Of a stretch of 64,000 bases of DNA, positions 12,485 to 22,055 are shown piece by piece. Source of the stretch: Lunularia cruciata (lineage: Eukaryota > Streptophyta > Marchantiopsida > Lunulariales > Lunulariaceae); assembly GCA_948567375.1 (NCBI GenBank), contig OX419755.1, positions 50,796,291 through 50,860,290 on the forward strand, read 5' to 3'. Under the pieces are notes generated by a model. That model saw nothing but the letters and a program-made list of their open reading frames with translations, had not been told where the DNA came from and did no database searches. Position numbers and translations under genes: made by a program. Within the stretch, counting starts at the first letter, position 1. Each line of letters begins with the position of its first letter.

Positions 12485-12860
12485 AGCTCGAGTTTTTCCC
12501 CAAGAGGTCAGTCAATGGTGCACCCACATGAACATAATAATGGATGAACCGTAGATAAAAAATGGCCAATCCATTGAATGCCCGTACTTTTGTAGCATCC
12601 TTCAGAGTAGGCCAATCTATAATGGCCTTGATTTTCTCCTCTTCCATCTTGATCCCCTCTGATGAGATTGTGTGACCCAAGAAGATAACTTCCTTCTACC
12701 AAAAGGCACACTTTGACTTCTTACAATAAAATCTCCATTGTTGTAGTTGTCTTAGGACTTCTCACACATGATTCATGTGTTTTGCCTCTATCTTACTATA
12801 GATTAAGATATCATCCAAGAACACCACCATGTACCAATCAAATAGTCCATCCAACAACCG

Positions 12861-12924
12861 ATGCATCTGATCCATGATGCATCTAATCCATGATGCATCT
12901 AATCCATGATGCATCTAATCCATG
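12861..12924. repeat. Four tandem 16-bp units inside RT
   Basis: Units of ATGCATCTAATCCATG (the first has one substitution) at 12861-12876, 12877-12892, 12893-12908 and 12909-12924. Three extra units add 48 bp, a multiple of three, but introduce a stop codon in the RT reading frame. Confidence 0.95.
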
Positions 12925-13251
12925 AAGACTGCTAGAGCATAAGTGAGCCCAAAAGGTAGAACTCTCCACTCAAAATGCCCATACCTCGTGCAAAAGGCAA
13001 TCTTTTGCACATCCTCTCTATCAATGGAGATTTGCCAATAGCCTCTGCAAAGATCCAACTTGGAAAAGTATTGTGCTCCACTCAATTGATCAAGCAAGTC
13101 ATCAATCCGAGGCAAGAGATATGCATTCTCCATTGTTTGCTTATTGAGCACACGGTAATCAATACAGAAACAAAGTAGTCCATCCTTCTTTGGAATGAAT
13201 AGTACCAGTGTTCCCCAAGGAGAGGTGCTATGTCGTATGAAGTCTTTCTCA

Positions 13252-13564
13252 AACAACTCTATAAGTGTTGTTTTCAACTCCTCCAACTCCTTTGGTGAGA
13301 GCCAATAGATTGGTCTACTCATTGGGGTACTCCTTGGCAATAACTCAATCTTGAAGGGTATACCACGATCAAAGGGTAATCCCTTTGGCAGATCATCCAG
13401 AAACACGTCTTCCAACAACTCCATAAGTGTTGTTTGCAACTCCTCCAACTCCTTTGGTGAGAGCCGATAGATTGGTCTACTCATTGGGGTACTCCTTGGC
13501 AATAACTCAATCTTGAAGGGCCAAAGGGTAATCCCTTTGGCAGATCATCTAGAAACACGTCTGC
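13252..13564. repeat. Tandem duplication of about 150-160 bp in pol
   Basis: The stretch 13252-13411 is repeated at 13414-13564, with a gap of about 14 bp in the second copy and a few substitutions. Both encode the [13 protein letters not shown]...[15 protein letters not shown] segment on the minus strand, so the 195-codon RT frame begins with that segment twice. Confidence 0.9.
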
Positions 13565-13716
13565 AAATGATTGAACTATGTGATCAACCATTGCTTGATG
13601 AGGCTCTTGGCCCTCCTCAGATTGTCCTTGTGCAATCCGCTTGATTCACATCACAAAAACAGATTTATCTTTCTCCAAAGCTTGCTCTATGGTTGCTTCA
13701 CTAACAAACCATTCCT

Positions 13717-14238
13717 TCAGTTTCCCACTAACTCATCTTTCTTCAAAGCTTGCTCCATGGTTGCTTTCATGGTAAATTTCCCATCTTGGGACTCATCCAC
13801 CTTCAAGGCTTGCTCTATGGCTACCTTCTTGACCAACTTCCCATCTTGGGGTTGACTATTTTTAGGTGTCTTACTCAAAAGTGCCAGACAACCTAATAAA
13901 AAATTCCTACCTTGGTGTTGTACTTGAATTTGTTGTCGGGTCCAATCAAATTGAACCTTATGACGTTCAAGCCAAGGTAGTCCTAGAATGACATCATAGT
14001 GTAGAGGTGCCACTACAAATCTCATACACTTCAAATACTCCTTCTCAATCTTGAAGGTAATAGGATGTGAGGTACAAAATGCAAAACCCTTTCTACCATC
14101 CGCCATAATCAATCTACTTCCAATTACTGGCTTGATAAGAATACACAATTCCTTTGCTACTTGCATAGACATGCAATTCTCTGAACTTCCAAAATCAACC
14201 AAAATTCTACAACCTCGATTAGATATTGTACCTTGCAA
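13717..14238 (-). pseudogene. Aspartic protease of the family 2 element
   Basis: A 173-codon minus-strand frame with the retroviral-type aspartic protease pattern: CRILVDFGSSENCMS (the active-site D-T/S-G is seen as D-F-G), followed by VIGSRLIMADGRKG and the characteristic DVILGLPWLERHKVQFDW. In Ty3/gypsy elements this protein cleaves the polyprotein. The change at the second active-site position suggests it may be inactive. The Gln/Lys-rich end leads into the linker toward RT. It sits between gag on its right and RT on its left, in normal gag-PR-RT order. Confidence 0.8.
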
Positions 14239-14379
14239 TTAAAACAAACTTGCATAGGTCAAACCTTCAATCCCATTGGAACTAATCAAGCTCCCAATAG
14301 GCAACTTGAAATCTCCTATTGGGATTCCTTGTTTCCCTAATCATTTTGCTCCGCAAACTCCATCTAGGTAACTTGTTCA

Positions 14380-15230
14380 GGTCGCCCATTCTTGAATGGA
14401 CATTCAACAATGCAATGTCTCAATTGGCGACAATAAAAACAACCACCATTTTGTCACAATTTCTCTCTATCTATAGTGCCAAGTGGTCTTTATTGAATGA
14501 CATGAATCTCCATTGGTGCCATCTCCTTTGCTTGTGTGTATTGTATTAGTAGGTTTATGGAGGTGGAGGTGGAGGTGGAGGTCAAGGTCAAGACCAAGTT
14601 GTTGCAACCAAGGAATCAAAACATTTGGCCAACCGCATGGCTTCCTCCAAGTGTTGCGGCTCTTGCATGGGATACCTCTAATTTGGTTCTTGACTTCAAG
14701 CTCCTCACAAATTGATTCAGAGCTTCACCTTTACGTATATCTGGAATTTGCATGATGGTGTTCTGGAATTGAGTGATATAACTTCTTATAGAGCCAATTT
14801 GTTTCAACTTTGCCAACCTATCGAGTGCAGCTCATGTGGCATTTATAGCTTAAAATTGACTTATTATTACACTATTGAATTCTGCCCATGTCAAGATTGG
14901 TGCAACAATTTGTCATTTAGCTCGCTCCACTTGAATCTCCACCATAGGTTTGCTACTCCATCCAATTTGCTAGAAGCCAAGAGAATCTATTTTTGCTTAT
15001 CTTGCAGATTGGTAGCTTCAAAATAACATTCATAGTCAAACACAAAATTCTCCACTACACTCGAGAGATTCTTATCTTCAAATACCTTGGGTTTAGGGAA
15101 TCAAATTTGATCTTCTCCTTCTCAAATTGGTACTCTCTCTACATGCTCATGACGTCAAAGATCTCATTCATCCAACAATCAAATAAGGTGCTCGATTTGT
15201 TGATACATAACAAGGATAACATCATGTATT
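14380..15230 (-). pseudogene. Gag of the family 2 element
   Basis: Minus-strand frames show a gag core (LKQIGSIRSYITQFQNTIMQ, then EALNQFVRSLKSRTKLEV, about 14616-14816). Near 14395-14440 there is a CCHC zinc knuckle, CFYCRQLRHCIVEC, with C-X2-C-X4-H-X4-C spacing intact. Gag coats the RNA and forms the particle. The frame is broken between core and knuckle, where a (GGAGGT)4 tract lies. Upstream gag sequence to about 15230 is recognisable only as the continuation toward the primer binding site. Confidence 0.7.
14559..14582. repeat. (GGAGGT)4 hexanucleotide repeat
   Basis: Four exact units, inside the decayed gag of the family 2 element. Confidence 0.9.
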
Positions 15231-15478
15231 GCTGCCGTGGTTGCTACTCTATCATGCCACCCCTAATCTATCTAGTTTATTAACACATAAAAGCAGCACG
15301 TCCCTCGTTCTCCATAAGTTACAATCGGAAGCACCAAGGGTTCCTCAAATATGGCAATCATATGCAGAAAATCTTGTCCAAAGTGTGAGGTGATGAATTG
15401 TGTGAAATGATGTTTGGATAGTACTTGGACACAAAAATCCCAATGGTTTGGTGGTCCATAAATTCCATCTATCCCATT

Positions 15479-15494
15479 CCTACTCTAATACCAA
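15479..15494 (-). promoter_or_regulatory. Primer binding site of the family 2 element
   Basis: Directly internal to the 5' LTR, the minus strand reads TTGGTATTAGAGTAG. This resembles the TGGTATCAGAGC type that pairs with the 3' end of initiator methionine tRNA in many plant LTR elements. The position next to the LTR end fixes the element's orientation. Confidence 0.65.
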
Positions 15495-16614
15495 TGTAAA
15501 AGACCAAGACCGAGGAGAGAAATAAGAGAATGGAAACTCCCTTAGGACACTTGAATGTGGAAAAACTCTGAATGCCTAGCATGAGCTTCAACTTTGGTAT
15601 TTATAGGTACCATACAAGGCCCTTGAGAAGCTTCTCAAGAAGTTTCCTTGAGCCTCTTTCTTAGAGTGCAAGCCAAGTTAACCAAGAAGCTTCCTTCTAG
15701 AAACCGCCTACTTAGCGTGCAAGCTGTAATACTCCAAGGACAAGAGAAGAGAGAAAACACAGATTTCACACTCAAACATTCGATGCCCCAAGGGAGCACC
15801 TTCTCTTTATTATATAGACAAAGAGGATCTCCTCCAAGGAAGCTCCACCATAGGATTAGGGACACAGATAGGTGACATGTCAGCAAGCTCCACCCTTGGA
15901 TTACTTACTTGGATGGGTGACCTGTCTGGTCTAGGTCCTATCTGGTTGGTCAAACGAGCTTTGACCGGAGGGAATCTTTTAAGGAATCTTCCTATAAGAA
16001 TCTCAGAATCACATGAGTAAGGTACCGTTGGAAAGCTCTCGACGAGACAAACCAGGGGGAGGGAAGGCTAGCCTTTCGTCTCTAAGAGTGGGGGGGGGGG
16101 GATCTGCACATTTTTGAGGCCTAATTCATCCGTTTAGGCCTCCGAAATTGCCTTCAAAGATTTCAGGCATATTTCGGTTCCTACTCTATTAGTAGAAGTC
16201 CCCTTTTGGTGATACCTCTTTCTGATCTGTTTAGTCCATCATGTGTAACATCCTTCCAGATGTTACCAAACCAATTCTCACCTTTAAATCATATGTCTAG
16301 CTATTGATTCTAAGGTTCTCAAGTCTATTTTGGTTTCTGCCCTATTAGTAGAAGTACTCTTTTGGTGATACTTCTATCTGATCTATTTTGACCATCATGT
16401 ATAACATCATTCTAGATGTTACCAAACCGAATTTCACATCTAGATCATATGGCTAACCCTTGGTATTACACAAGCTAAGCTAGTTGGAAGCTTCTTGAAG
16501 CTACCTGCTTGGGGTGCAAGTTAAGCTAATAGAGAATCTTCCCAAGAAGCTTCCTAGATGCTTTTGGAATATTTTGGGTTAATTTGGCTTATTCTTTACT
16601 TTTTTGGCCTTACA
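15495..16614 (-). mobile_element. 5' LTR of the family 2 element, split by a solo LTR
   Basis: The left end TGTAAAAGACC at 15495 joins the primer binding site. The LTR runs to 15724, is interrupted by the family 1 solo LTR, and resumes at 16471 with TAAGCTAGTTGG, ending around TACAACA (16611-16617). Compared with the 3' LTR at 11573-11972, the last 35 bp or so on the right are missing or rearranged. Confidence 0.8.
15725..16470 (-). mobile_element. Family 1 solo LTR with 5-bp target duplication
   Basis: 746 bp with TG/CA ends: TGTAATACTCC at the left and GGTATTACA at the right. It is flanked on both sides by CAAGC (15720-15724 and 16471-16475). Removing it restores continuity of the surrounding family 2 LTR. 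Its minus-strand sequence matches the 5' LTR of element A, including the TATA region. It contains a run of 12 G at 16090-16101. It is the product of recombination between two LTRs of a former full element (family knowledge). Confidence 0.95.
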
Positions 16615-17400
16615 ACACCCATATCTTTCTCCATCGCAAGAAGTAGACTAACACCTAACACCCGACTAATTGATATAAGAATGTCTCCTCTCGCTATTGC
16701 TATAGCCACTTAAAACAACTCGATAAAACCACTAGAAGTATCATATGCTTGAAAGCAATCTCTAAGGTGCTTATAAACCATCCCTGACAAGCCTCTTGAG
16801 GAAAGGCGAGGGGTAGTGCACAATGCTTGTGCAAAAAGTGGCCTATCAAGACGTAAAAGTTTCTCAAGCTGATAATGTAAGACCTCTAGTGGTAGTCTCT
16901 CTACTACCATAGGATGTAGTGAGCGAGGGAAGAGATAGTCTCATCAGTAGGACTAGCCATAGGCAAAGGGTGTAGCGCTCGTGCTGCTCTACTAAACTCT
17001 CCGGTCCAACCCAATGTCCTACACTGTCGTAATCAAGTGGACTCTATGGTATTTTGTGGCAAAACTTGTCTCCTAAGGTGTGTAGCCCTAACAGACTCAT
17101 CTTGAAGGAAGAGTTTATAAGGGCTCAAAATCAACAAAATCTAGCTCAAAATCCATCGTTCAAAATCGACAAAATCTAGCAGCCACATCTTTATGCCCCA
17201 CACGTCCCCCTTTAGCATAATGAAGACACCATCGAGGGAGTAAGAGAATAGGAACCACACTAACTCATCCACGGGATCACGTGCCAAACGATCAAGTGGT
17301 AGACAAAAAACCTGTCTAGCCTCATCAAGGAGTGTGTGGGGTAGCATATGGAAAAGACATGGATATGGAAAAATATTCTCATATAATCCCAAAATGCAAC
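16615..17400 (-). pseudogene. Decayed LINE, N-terminal part up to the RT fingers
   Basis: The minus strand shows, in order, EARQVFCLPLDRLARDP (from about 17330), EFSRAARALHPLPMASPTDE (about 16930-17010), TTPRLSSRGLSGMVYKHL, DTSSGFIELF-stop-VAIAIARGD, then SRVLGVSLLLAMEKDMG ending at the inserted element. This order of an 'SRAARAL' block, an RT-0/RT-1-like region and a K-D-x-G turn fits a non-LTR reverse transcriptase. The reading continues at 11572 and leftward on the other side of the family 2 insertion. Several stops (TAA, TAG) and frame changes show it is dead. Confidence 0.55.
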
Positions 17401-17586
17401 TTGCCTAAGAAGCAAACTATCCACAAGGCTCGATCAGGATCCATGGTAGGTCCACAAAGGGATAAAAGAAGCGTGATTGTTGTCCATGTAATTACTCGCC
17501 TCACATGGGCATCCCAAGTAATCCAATCATAGTTATTGTGCATCCTTTCCACATGGGTCTTTATCCTTGTGAGGTAAGACGGAGAT

Positions 17587-17668
17587 ATAATTCGTATCAT
17601 AATAGGCACTTATAAAAAGCCTAAACATAATTCACATCGTAACAGGCACTTATGAGAAAAGCCTAAAC
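17587..17668. repeat. Tandem 40/42-bp duplication
   Basis: Two adjacent copies, 17587-17626 and 17627-17668. Both start ATAATTC, contain AGGCACTTAT and end AAGCCTAAAC, with a few differences. Confidence 0.85.
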
Positions 17669-18893
17669 GAGGATTTAAACTTCCACATATATGGATTTCG
17701 TTGACCCCCAAACTTGTACATGGATTAAACGGTACTCCGCGTATATGGAATGTGAGACTTAACAATACCCTTTCCCCTTGACATGGTGCTGAGTCCTAGC
17801 TGGCACTCCACTTAATGAATGAATGGTTAACCAGCGTTCTTACAAATTGTTCATCTTGTGGATAAAACATCATGGATCATGCACTTTAGCCAACCAAAAC
17901 TCTTGACAGAAGCATTGCTTGCCAAGTCAGAGCGATCCCTGCCAGCTATGACACGCGAGTGACACGGTGAACACTGTGACAGCAAAGCGGACTGTTAAGT
18001 CTTTGTGCCAAGTTGGGGTACTAATAAGTCCATCTCTGAAACTATTAGCACCAGAGTCAAAGGCATGAGATCCGGTTCCCGGATTCCCTCTCTTTCTATA
18101 AGATTTTATCGCGCCAGTCCCGATGAGTCGCACCCAGTGACAGATCTTTGAGGTCCTGTTCTCGATGAAAAGATTAGGCCAATACACGGTAGATTTAGCA
18201 TATCGGACGGATTTGCGCGCCAAGAACAGTGCTGTGCCGAGCATGTGAACGGCTGACTGTCGGGAGCGGTCAGAAACCTGTCGAGTGCCGGTATCCTCTA
18301 CGTCAGCGTAGAGCAATGAATGGCAGCGGTTTACTTTACCGGACGCCACTTCAGGCCACTTCGACGCTACAGTGAATCGTGAAAATCTTCTTGACCAGAC
18401 CCCGGCCACACTTTACCAGCGTGCCAGATGCAAAAGAGGTGGTTCTAACAGCGACTAAACACAACACCAGCTCTTTTGCTCACCGCTGCACACGAAACCG
18501 GGGACGCGTTGTTGATGAAGTGACCCGCGACGTGACACCATTTTACCGCAACGTTTGTGATTCCTACCCTCTTTTCTCGATGGAACATCCGGGCCCAGTG
18601 ACCCCAATGTGGGCAGGTTCCGGTTATGGAAATAATTAGTCCTGTTGCTCATGTGCCTCTGCTATGCGCGCACGCTCATCTAGGCAATTTATTTTTTGTG
18701 CAGATAAGAGGCTGGTTCTTCGCTATTTCTTGCGTTCCACGTCGGCTTTTTGGTCCATAAGAGTCCATATTCTGGTTGCTGTGATTCAGGCTGGAGTGAA
18801 GTTCTCTACCAAATACAACTATTGGTTTTCTTTTCCAACCAATTTTCTCTGAGTTTAATTACTTCATGATTATACAGCTTCTCTCAAGGCAGA
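17669..18893. other. Unassigned low-repeat DNA
   Basis: About 1.2 kb of higher-GC sequence. A 160-codon minus-strand frame (17927-18409) and an 86-codon plus-strand frame (18379-18639) exist, but their sequences are Ser/Arg-rich without domain, hydrophobic core or splice pattern that I recognise. I see nothing else. Confidence 0.4.
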
Positions 18894-19010
18894 TTTCTAA
18901 TCCTATTGGGGCTTAGCTCCATTTCTAATCCTATTGGGGCTTAGCTCCATTTTACTTCTTATGTCTCATCGTTGTACGGCTTGATGGGTCTTCCCCTCCT
19001 TCTTGTTCTC
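18894..19010 (+). mobile_element. LINE 3'-end fragment with 28-bp tandem duplication
   Basis: The stretch ATTGGGGCTTAGCTCC...GTACGGCTTGATGGGTCTTCC matches, in opposite orientation, the 3' UTR of the decayed LINE at about 10225-10303. Only about 110 bp are present, as expected of a 5'-truncated LINE insertion. A 28-bp unit (18894-18921, repeated exactly at 18922-18949) duplicates its start. Confidence 0.7.
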
Positions 19011-19828
19011 CTACGCTCTCCGGTCGGCTTTCTCTTGAAAACAAAAGTCTGTGTTTTTGCTGAATGTAAGAAATGTACGTTGTTTTCTCAACTCACTTAA
19101 CGCATGCCGCTGAAATATAAGAGACCACTAACTATTCATTGCAAGCATTGGTCCATAATAAAGAGATAGCCTACTGAATCTTATTCCATCTTCTGTCTTG
19201 GCTGGTTGATGGCTGATCACCATCGAGCAACACTCTCATCCTTCATTTTAACTTCCACGAAATCTTACGTTTGAATGTACTCTACTCATTCACATTTCAC
19301 AAATTTAGTCCAAAATTTAGTTCCTAATTGACTGGGCAGATCTCTTGCATATAAATCTTGCACTACATTCTCACACGGAGAGAGATAAACTAGCCTATAA
19401 AATAATCAACAAAAAACTCCAGAATGGACTCAAAAGGAGACCCTGCTACAAATTTCATATCCGGGAGCTATGTATTGAAAAGCACAAACAAGTCGCCATT
19501 TCTAGATACATTTCAGAACCATGAAATTGATAAGAGAATGTCCCAAGTTGGAGAGCAGGTAGACCAGGGGTATCTTGTGTTTTAAATACATACAACGTAC
19601 ATCACATACAATACGGAAAGTACTATACAATACAATAAAACCAAGTGTGCGAAACATCATCCTCTCTTTCTTAAAACTCTCTTATCATGATGGTTTCATT
19701 TGACTTTGACACGGAATTCGTTTCATTTCCACATAAATGCTCATGCACGAAATGAACATGCATGAAGCGAGCATTCTACGAGGCAAGCAGGTTACCGAAT
19801 TCTAGCATATGCCTATCATCCTAAAGAA

Positions 19829-19921
19829 AAGGTCACCGCGTAGAATAACAAGATGGATGGTAAGACCCAATCAAACCGTAGGAAAGACATAGGTAAAATG
19901 AGGCCCCAATAGCATAGGTAA
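19829..19921 (-). mobile_element. Second LINE 3'-end fragment
   Basis: Read on the minus strand it gives CTATTGGGGCCTCATTTTAC...ACGGTTTGATTGGGTCTTACC, the same 3' UTR with more changes. It is about 0.8 kb from the fragment at 18894 and in the opposite orientation. Confidence 0.6.
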
Positions 19922-21419
19922 GTACTATATCATCCTTAATATTAAGATAGTTGCACATAAGTGTCTTACTTACTTGCTTCCAAGATCACTTATTCTGGTA
20001 TCTAGAATTACACGAGAAGTTTTAATCATTCTACAATTTTTTATAATTAGCTGATGCCATGCTCATATTTGATTGCAGTATGAATGCTATGAATGCTCAA
20101 CGACTACGACTACGGTTATCGTAAAAAGTTGAAGATAAAGAGAAACAAATACATCTTCGAGATATTCGTATGTCGATTTGAAGATGGGTTAAGAAGAGTG
20201 ACTTTATATTAAAATACAGTGATTGGAATTGATAAATGTAGTGAAACGACTGGAATAAGAAACTACATGGAGAGAACAACAAGAGATACAGTATGCATGA
20301 GATCTACGAAGGTACATTTAGGCTCAAGCCAAGCTTAAGGCCATGCAGCTTATGAAACAGGAGATACAGACATAGATCACGGAGTTTGGAAGAGCATAAC
20401 AATCATCTGGGAATATGTTTAAGCGAACAACTAAAAGGATCATATAGAATCAATCAAGAATAAGTTTTCATGTAGCAAAGCATCAAAAATATAAATAGCG
20501 TATCTAACGTGCACTTGTAGATACAATTTCAAGAATCATCTTCTCTTCCTAACTAGCAATCGGGGAGATATGACTTCCTGTTTTTGGCCCTGATTTTCTC
20601 TATTCGGGCTCCTTTCTCCCCTCGTAAACAAGTAAATAAAACGTACATTGGGTTTACAAATGTAGCTTCACTATCAAATGTTTTAATAATTCAGGAGAGA
20701 AAAGCTGACTCACGTGACCAAAAAGAATCAGTATGGATTAAGTGGGTCACCTTAACAAACAAAATGATTGTCGGGACCAGTTAAGGTACCCCCAGTGCTA
20801 CTACTGTATCTGAAGAGAGATGCCAGTATCAGTATGAGGTCGCCAGTCCGGTCAAATTCGTTGCCAAGTTTACTGAGTCGAGTGTGATTTAGGCAACTGG
20901 TGTTTATGGTTTTGACTGGGTAGGGTATAGGGTGAAACCGAAATACATGGCGATCTTATTGTCCGCGGTCTTTTCTCGTGACAACAATATCTGAGCAAAT
21001 CGATATCTGCAGACAAGCTAAGACAAACGAGATAGATACTTTGTTCTCTAGCTGTTGTTGTAATCAATTTCTCTAGCCTTTTCACGTCCATGACAGGAGT
21101 CAAAGTCTAAAGACCTGCTCAAAATCCTACCATGTATACAAGCTCCAAAGTTCTTTCCAACTTTCTTGTCACTTTAGGTACGTCCGTCATGCACGATTTC
21201 TGGGCCGAAAGAGATTCAAGATTTGAACCACGGTGTAATGAATACGAGGTACTTGGATTGAGAAGCTGCTATTGTATAGTACTTCCGTACTGTAGTTGTT
21301 AGGAGTGAGAGGGTTATTAATTTGCTGGGTCTTAACGAGGGGCTAATGATTCGAATTTGATTAAGCAAGACTCAATTCCCATGTGGCGTTGTGTGCACAG
21401 AGGGGCTGTAGTGGCAGGC
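19922..21419. other. Expansin upstream intergenic DNA
   Basis: About 1.5 kb without recognised gene or repeat. An ATG-initiated short frame near 21133 runs into a strong splice-donor-like AG|GTACGT at about 21176, but its phase does not fit the visible expansin exon, so I did not join them. Confidence 0.4.
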
Positions 21420-22055
21420 AGCACAGAGTGTGAGTGAGAGGAGAAAGAGAGTGAGGAGAGAGTCACTGTAGCAGTGCATAGCCTACGTGAAACATCAGCG
21501 GTCTCTACTCTCTAGAGTTCTGGTTCCTTTACCGGGGATCCCAGAATCAACCCATCCTGATAAAGTGTGAACTTTCTTATATCCGCTCCCTCCTTTACCT
21601 CTCTTTCTCCTTGAAGACAACGATTGCGAGAGAGAGCGACCAAGCAACGTCGGCGCGTGAGGCGTGGAGGTTGTCGCACCGATTTCATTCCACAGCTCAC
21701 TTGCAGACAGAAAGAAAGGAGGAAAAGTATTTGCTGCGTTGTTTGTAGCTGCGAGGGAATCAGACGACCAGCCATCTACCAATCGGGATCCCCAAATTTA
21801 GCTCTGCGGTGGAGCTAGAAGGGCAAACAATCGCAGTAGAAATGTGAGCTCCAGAGCTTTCTGTCCCCGTGTTCTGGCACAGTAATCTACTATATCCGCA
21901 CCTGCTTTAAACTTCATTATTTCTTTGGTAATTAAGAGCAATTTCGGAGTGGGTAGCTCTCACAGTAGTTGTGCCAACGTTCACAGACTGCTCTTTATTG
22001 TGTTTGGACAGCATTTGTTAGCCCTTGCTTTGTCTAAGTGCGTCTGCTTTCTCAG
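21420..22055 (+). promoter_or_regulatory. Probable promoter/5' leader of the expansin gene
   Basis: It starts with a GA-rich tract (21430-21470, repeated GAGAG). A CpG-containing, GC-richer segment follows (21590-21700), unlike the AT-rich surroundings. The stretch just before the first visible coding exon ends in a pyrimidine-rich GTCTGCTTTCTCAG at 22042-22055, a good splice acceptor, suggesting an intron in the 5' leader or an upstream coding exon. No unambiguous TATA box is seen. The open frames on the minus strand here (21495-21782) look like chance frames. Confidence 0.4.

Larger units (their letters stand above)
12485..13564 (-). pseudogene. Reverse transcriptase of the family 2 element
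   Basis: Minus-strand frames give the RT of a Ty3/gypsy element. Visible blocks are [78 protein letters not shown], the catalytic FLDDILIYSK box, and IDWPTLKDATKVRAF leading toward RNase H. The segment ahead of the fingers domain is tandemly duplicated (13252-13564). A 16-bp repeat array (12861-12924) with a TAG codon interrupts the FMD..QMHRLLD segment just before the catalytic box. RNase H is cut off after SSFQWT at about 12484. The intact parts make the identification secure; the gene is not functional. Confidence 0.9.
11573..16614 (-). mobile_element. Family 2 Ty3/gypsy chromovirus, internally deleted
   Basis: A minus-strand LTR retrotransposon inserted into the LINE pseudogene. From right to left: 5' LTR (15495-16614, interrupted by a family 1 solo LTR), primer binding site, gag with CCHC knuckle, protease, reverse transcriptase, then a deletion that joins the start of RNase H to the integrase C-terminus, chromodomain tail, and 3' LTR (11573-11972). 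Related copies lie at 30130-31580, 52144-52551, 58480-59889 and 63545-64000. No clean flanking duplication is visible: the left flank is GATAC, and the right end appears to have lost about 35 bp of LTR. Stops and frameshifts make it non-autonomous. Confidence 0.85.

Noticed and set aside
17927-18409. 160-codon minus-strand frame
   Set aside because: Looks random in composition; no recognisable domain or splice context, so it was left as unassigned DNA.
21121-21182. Possible upstream expansin exon with ATG and AG|GTACGT donor
   Set aside because: Its phase (one base over) does not match the acceptor at 22055 in the expansin frame; joining it would be a guess.
21495-21818. Overlapping open frames on both strands upstream of the expansin
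   Set aside because: GC-richer leader DNA gives long chance frames; no domain, and both strands open equally.
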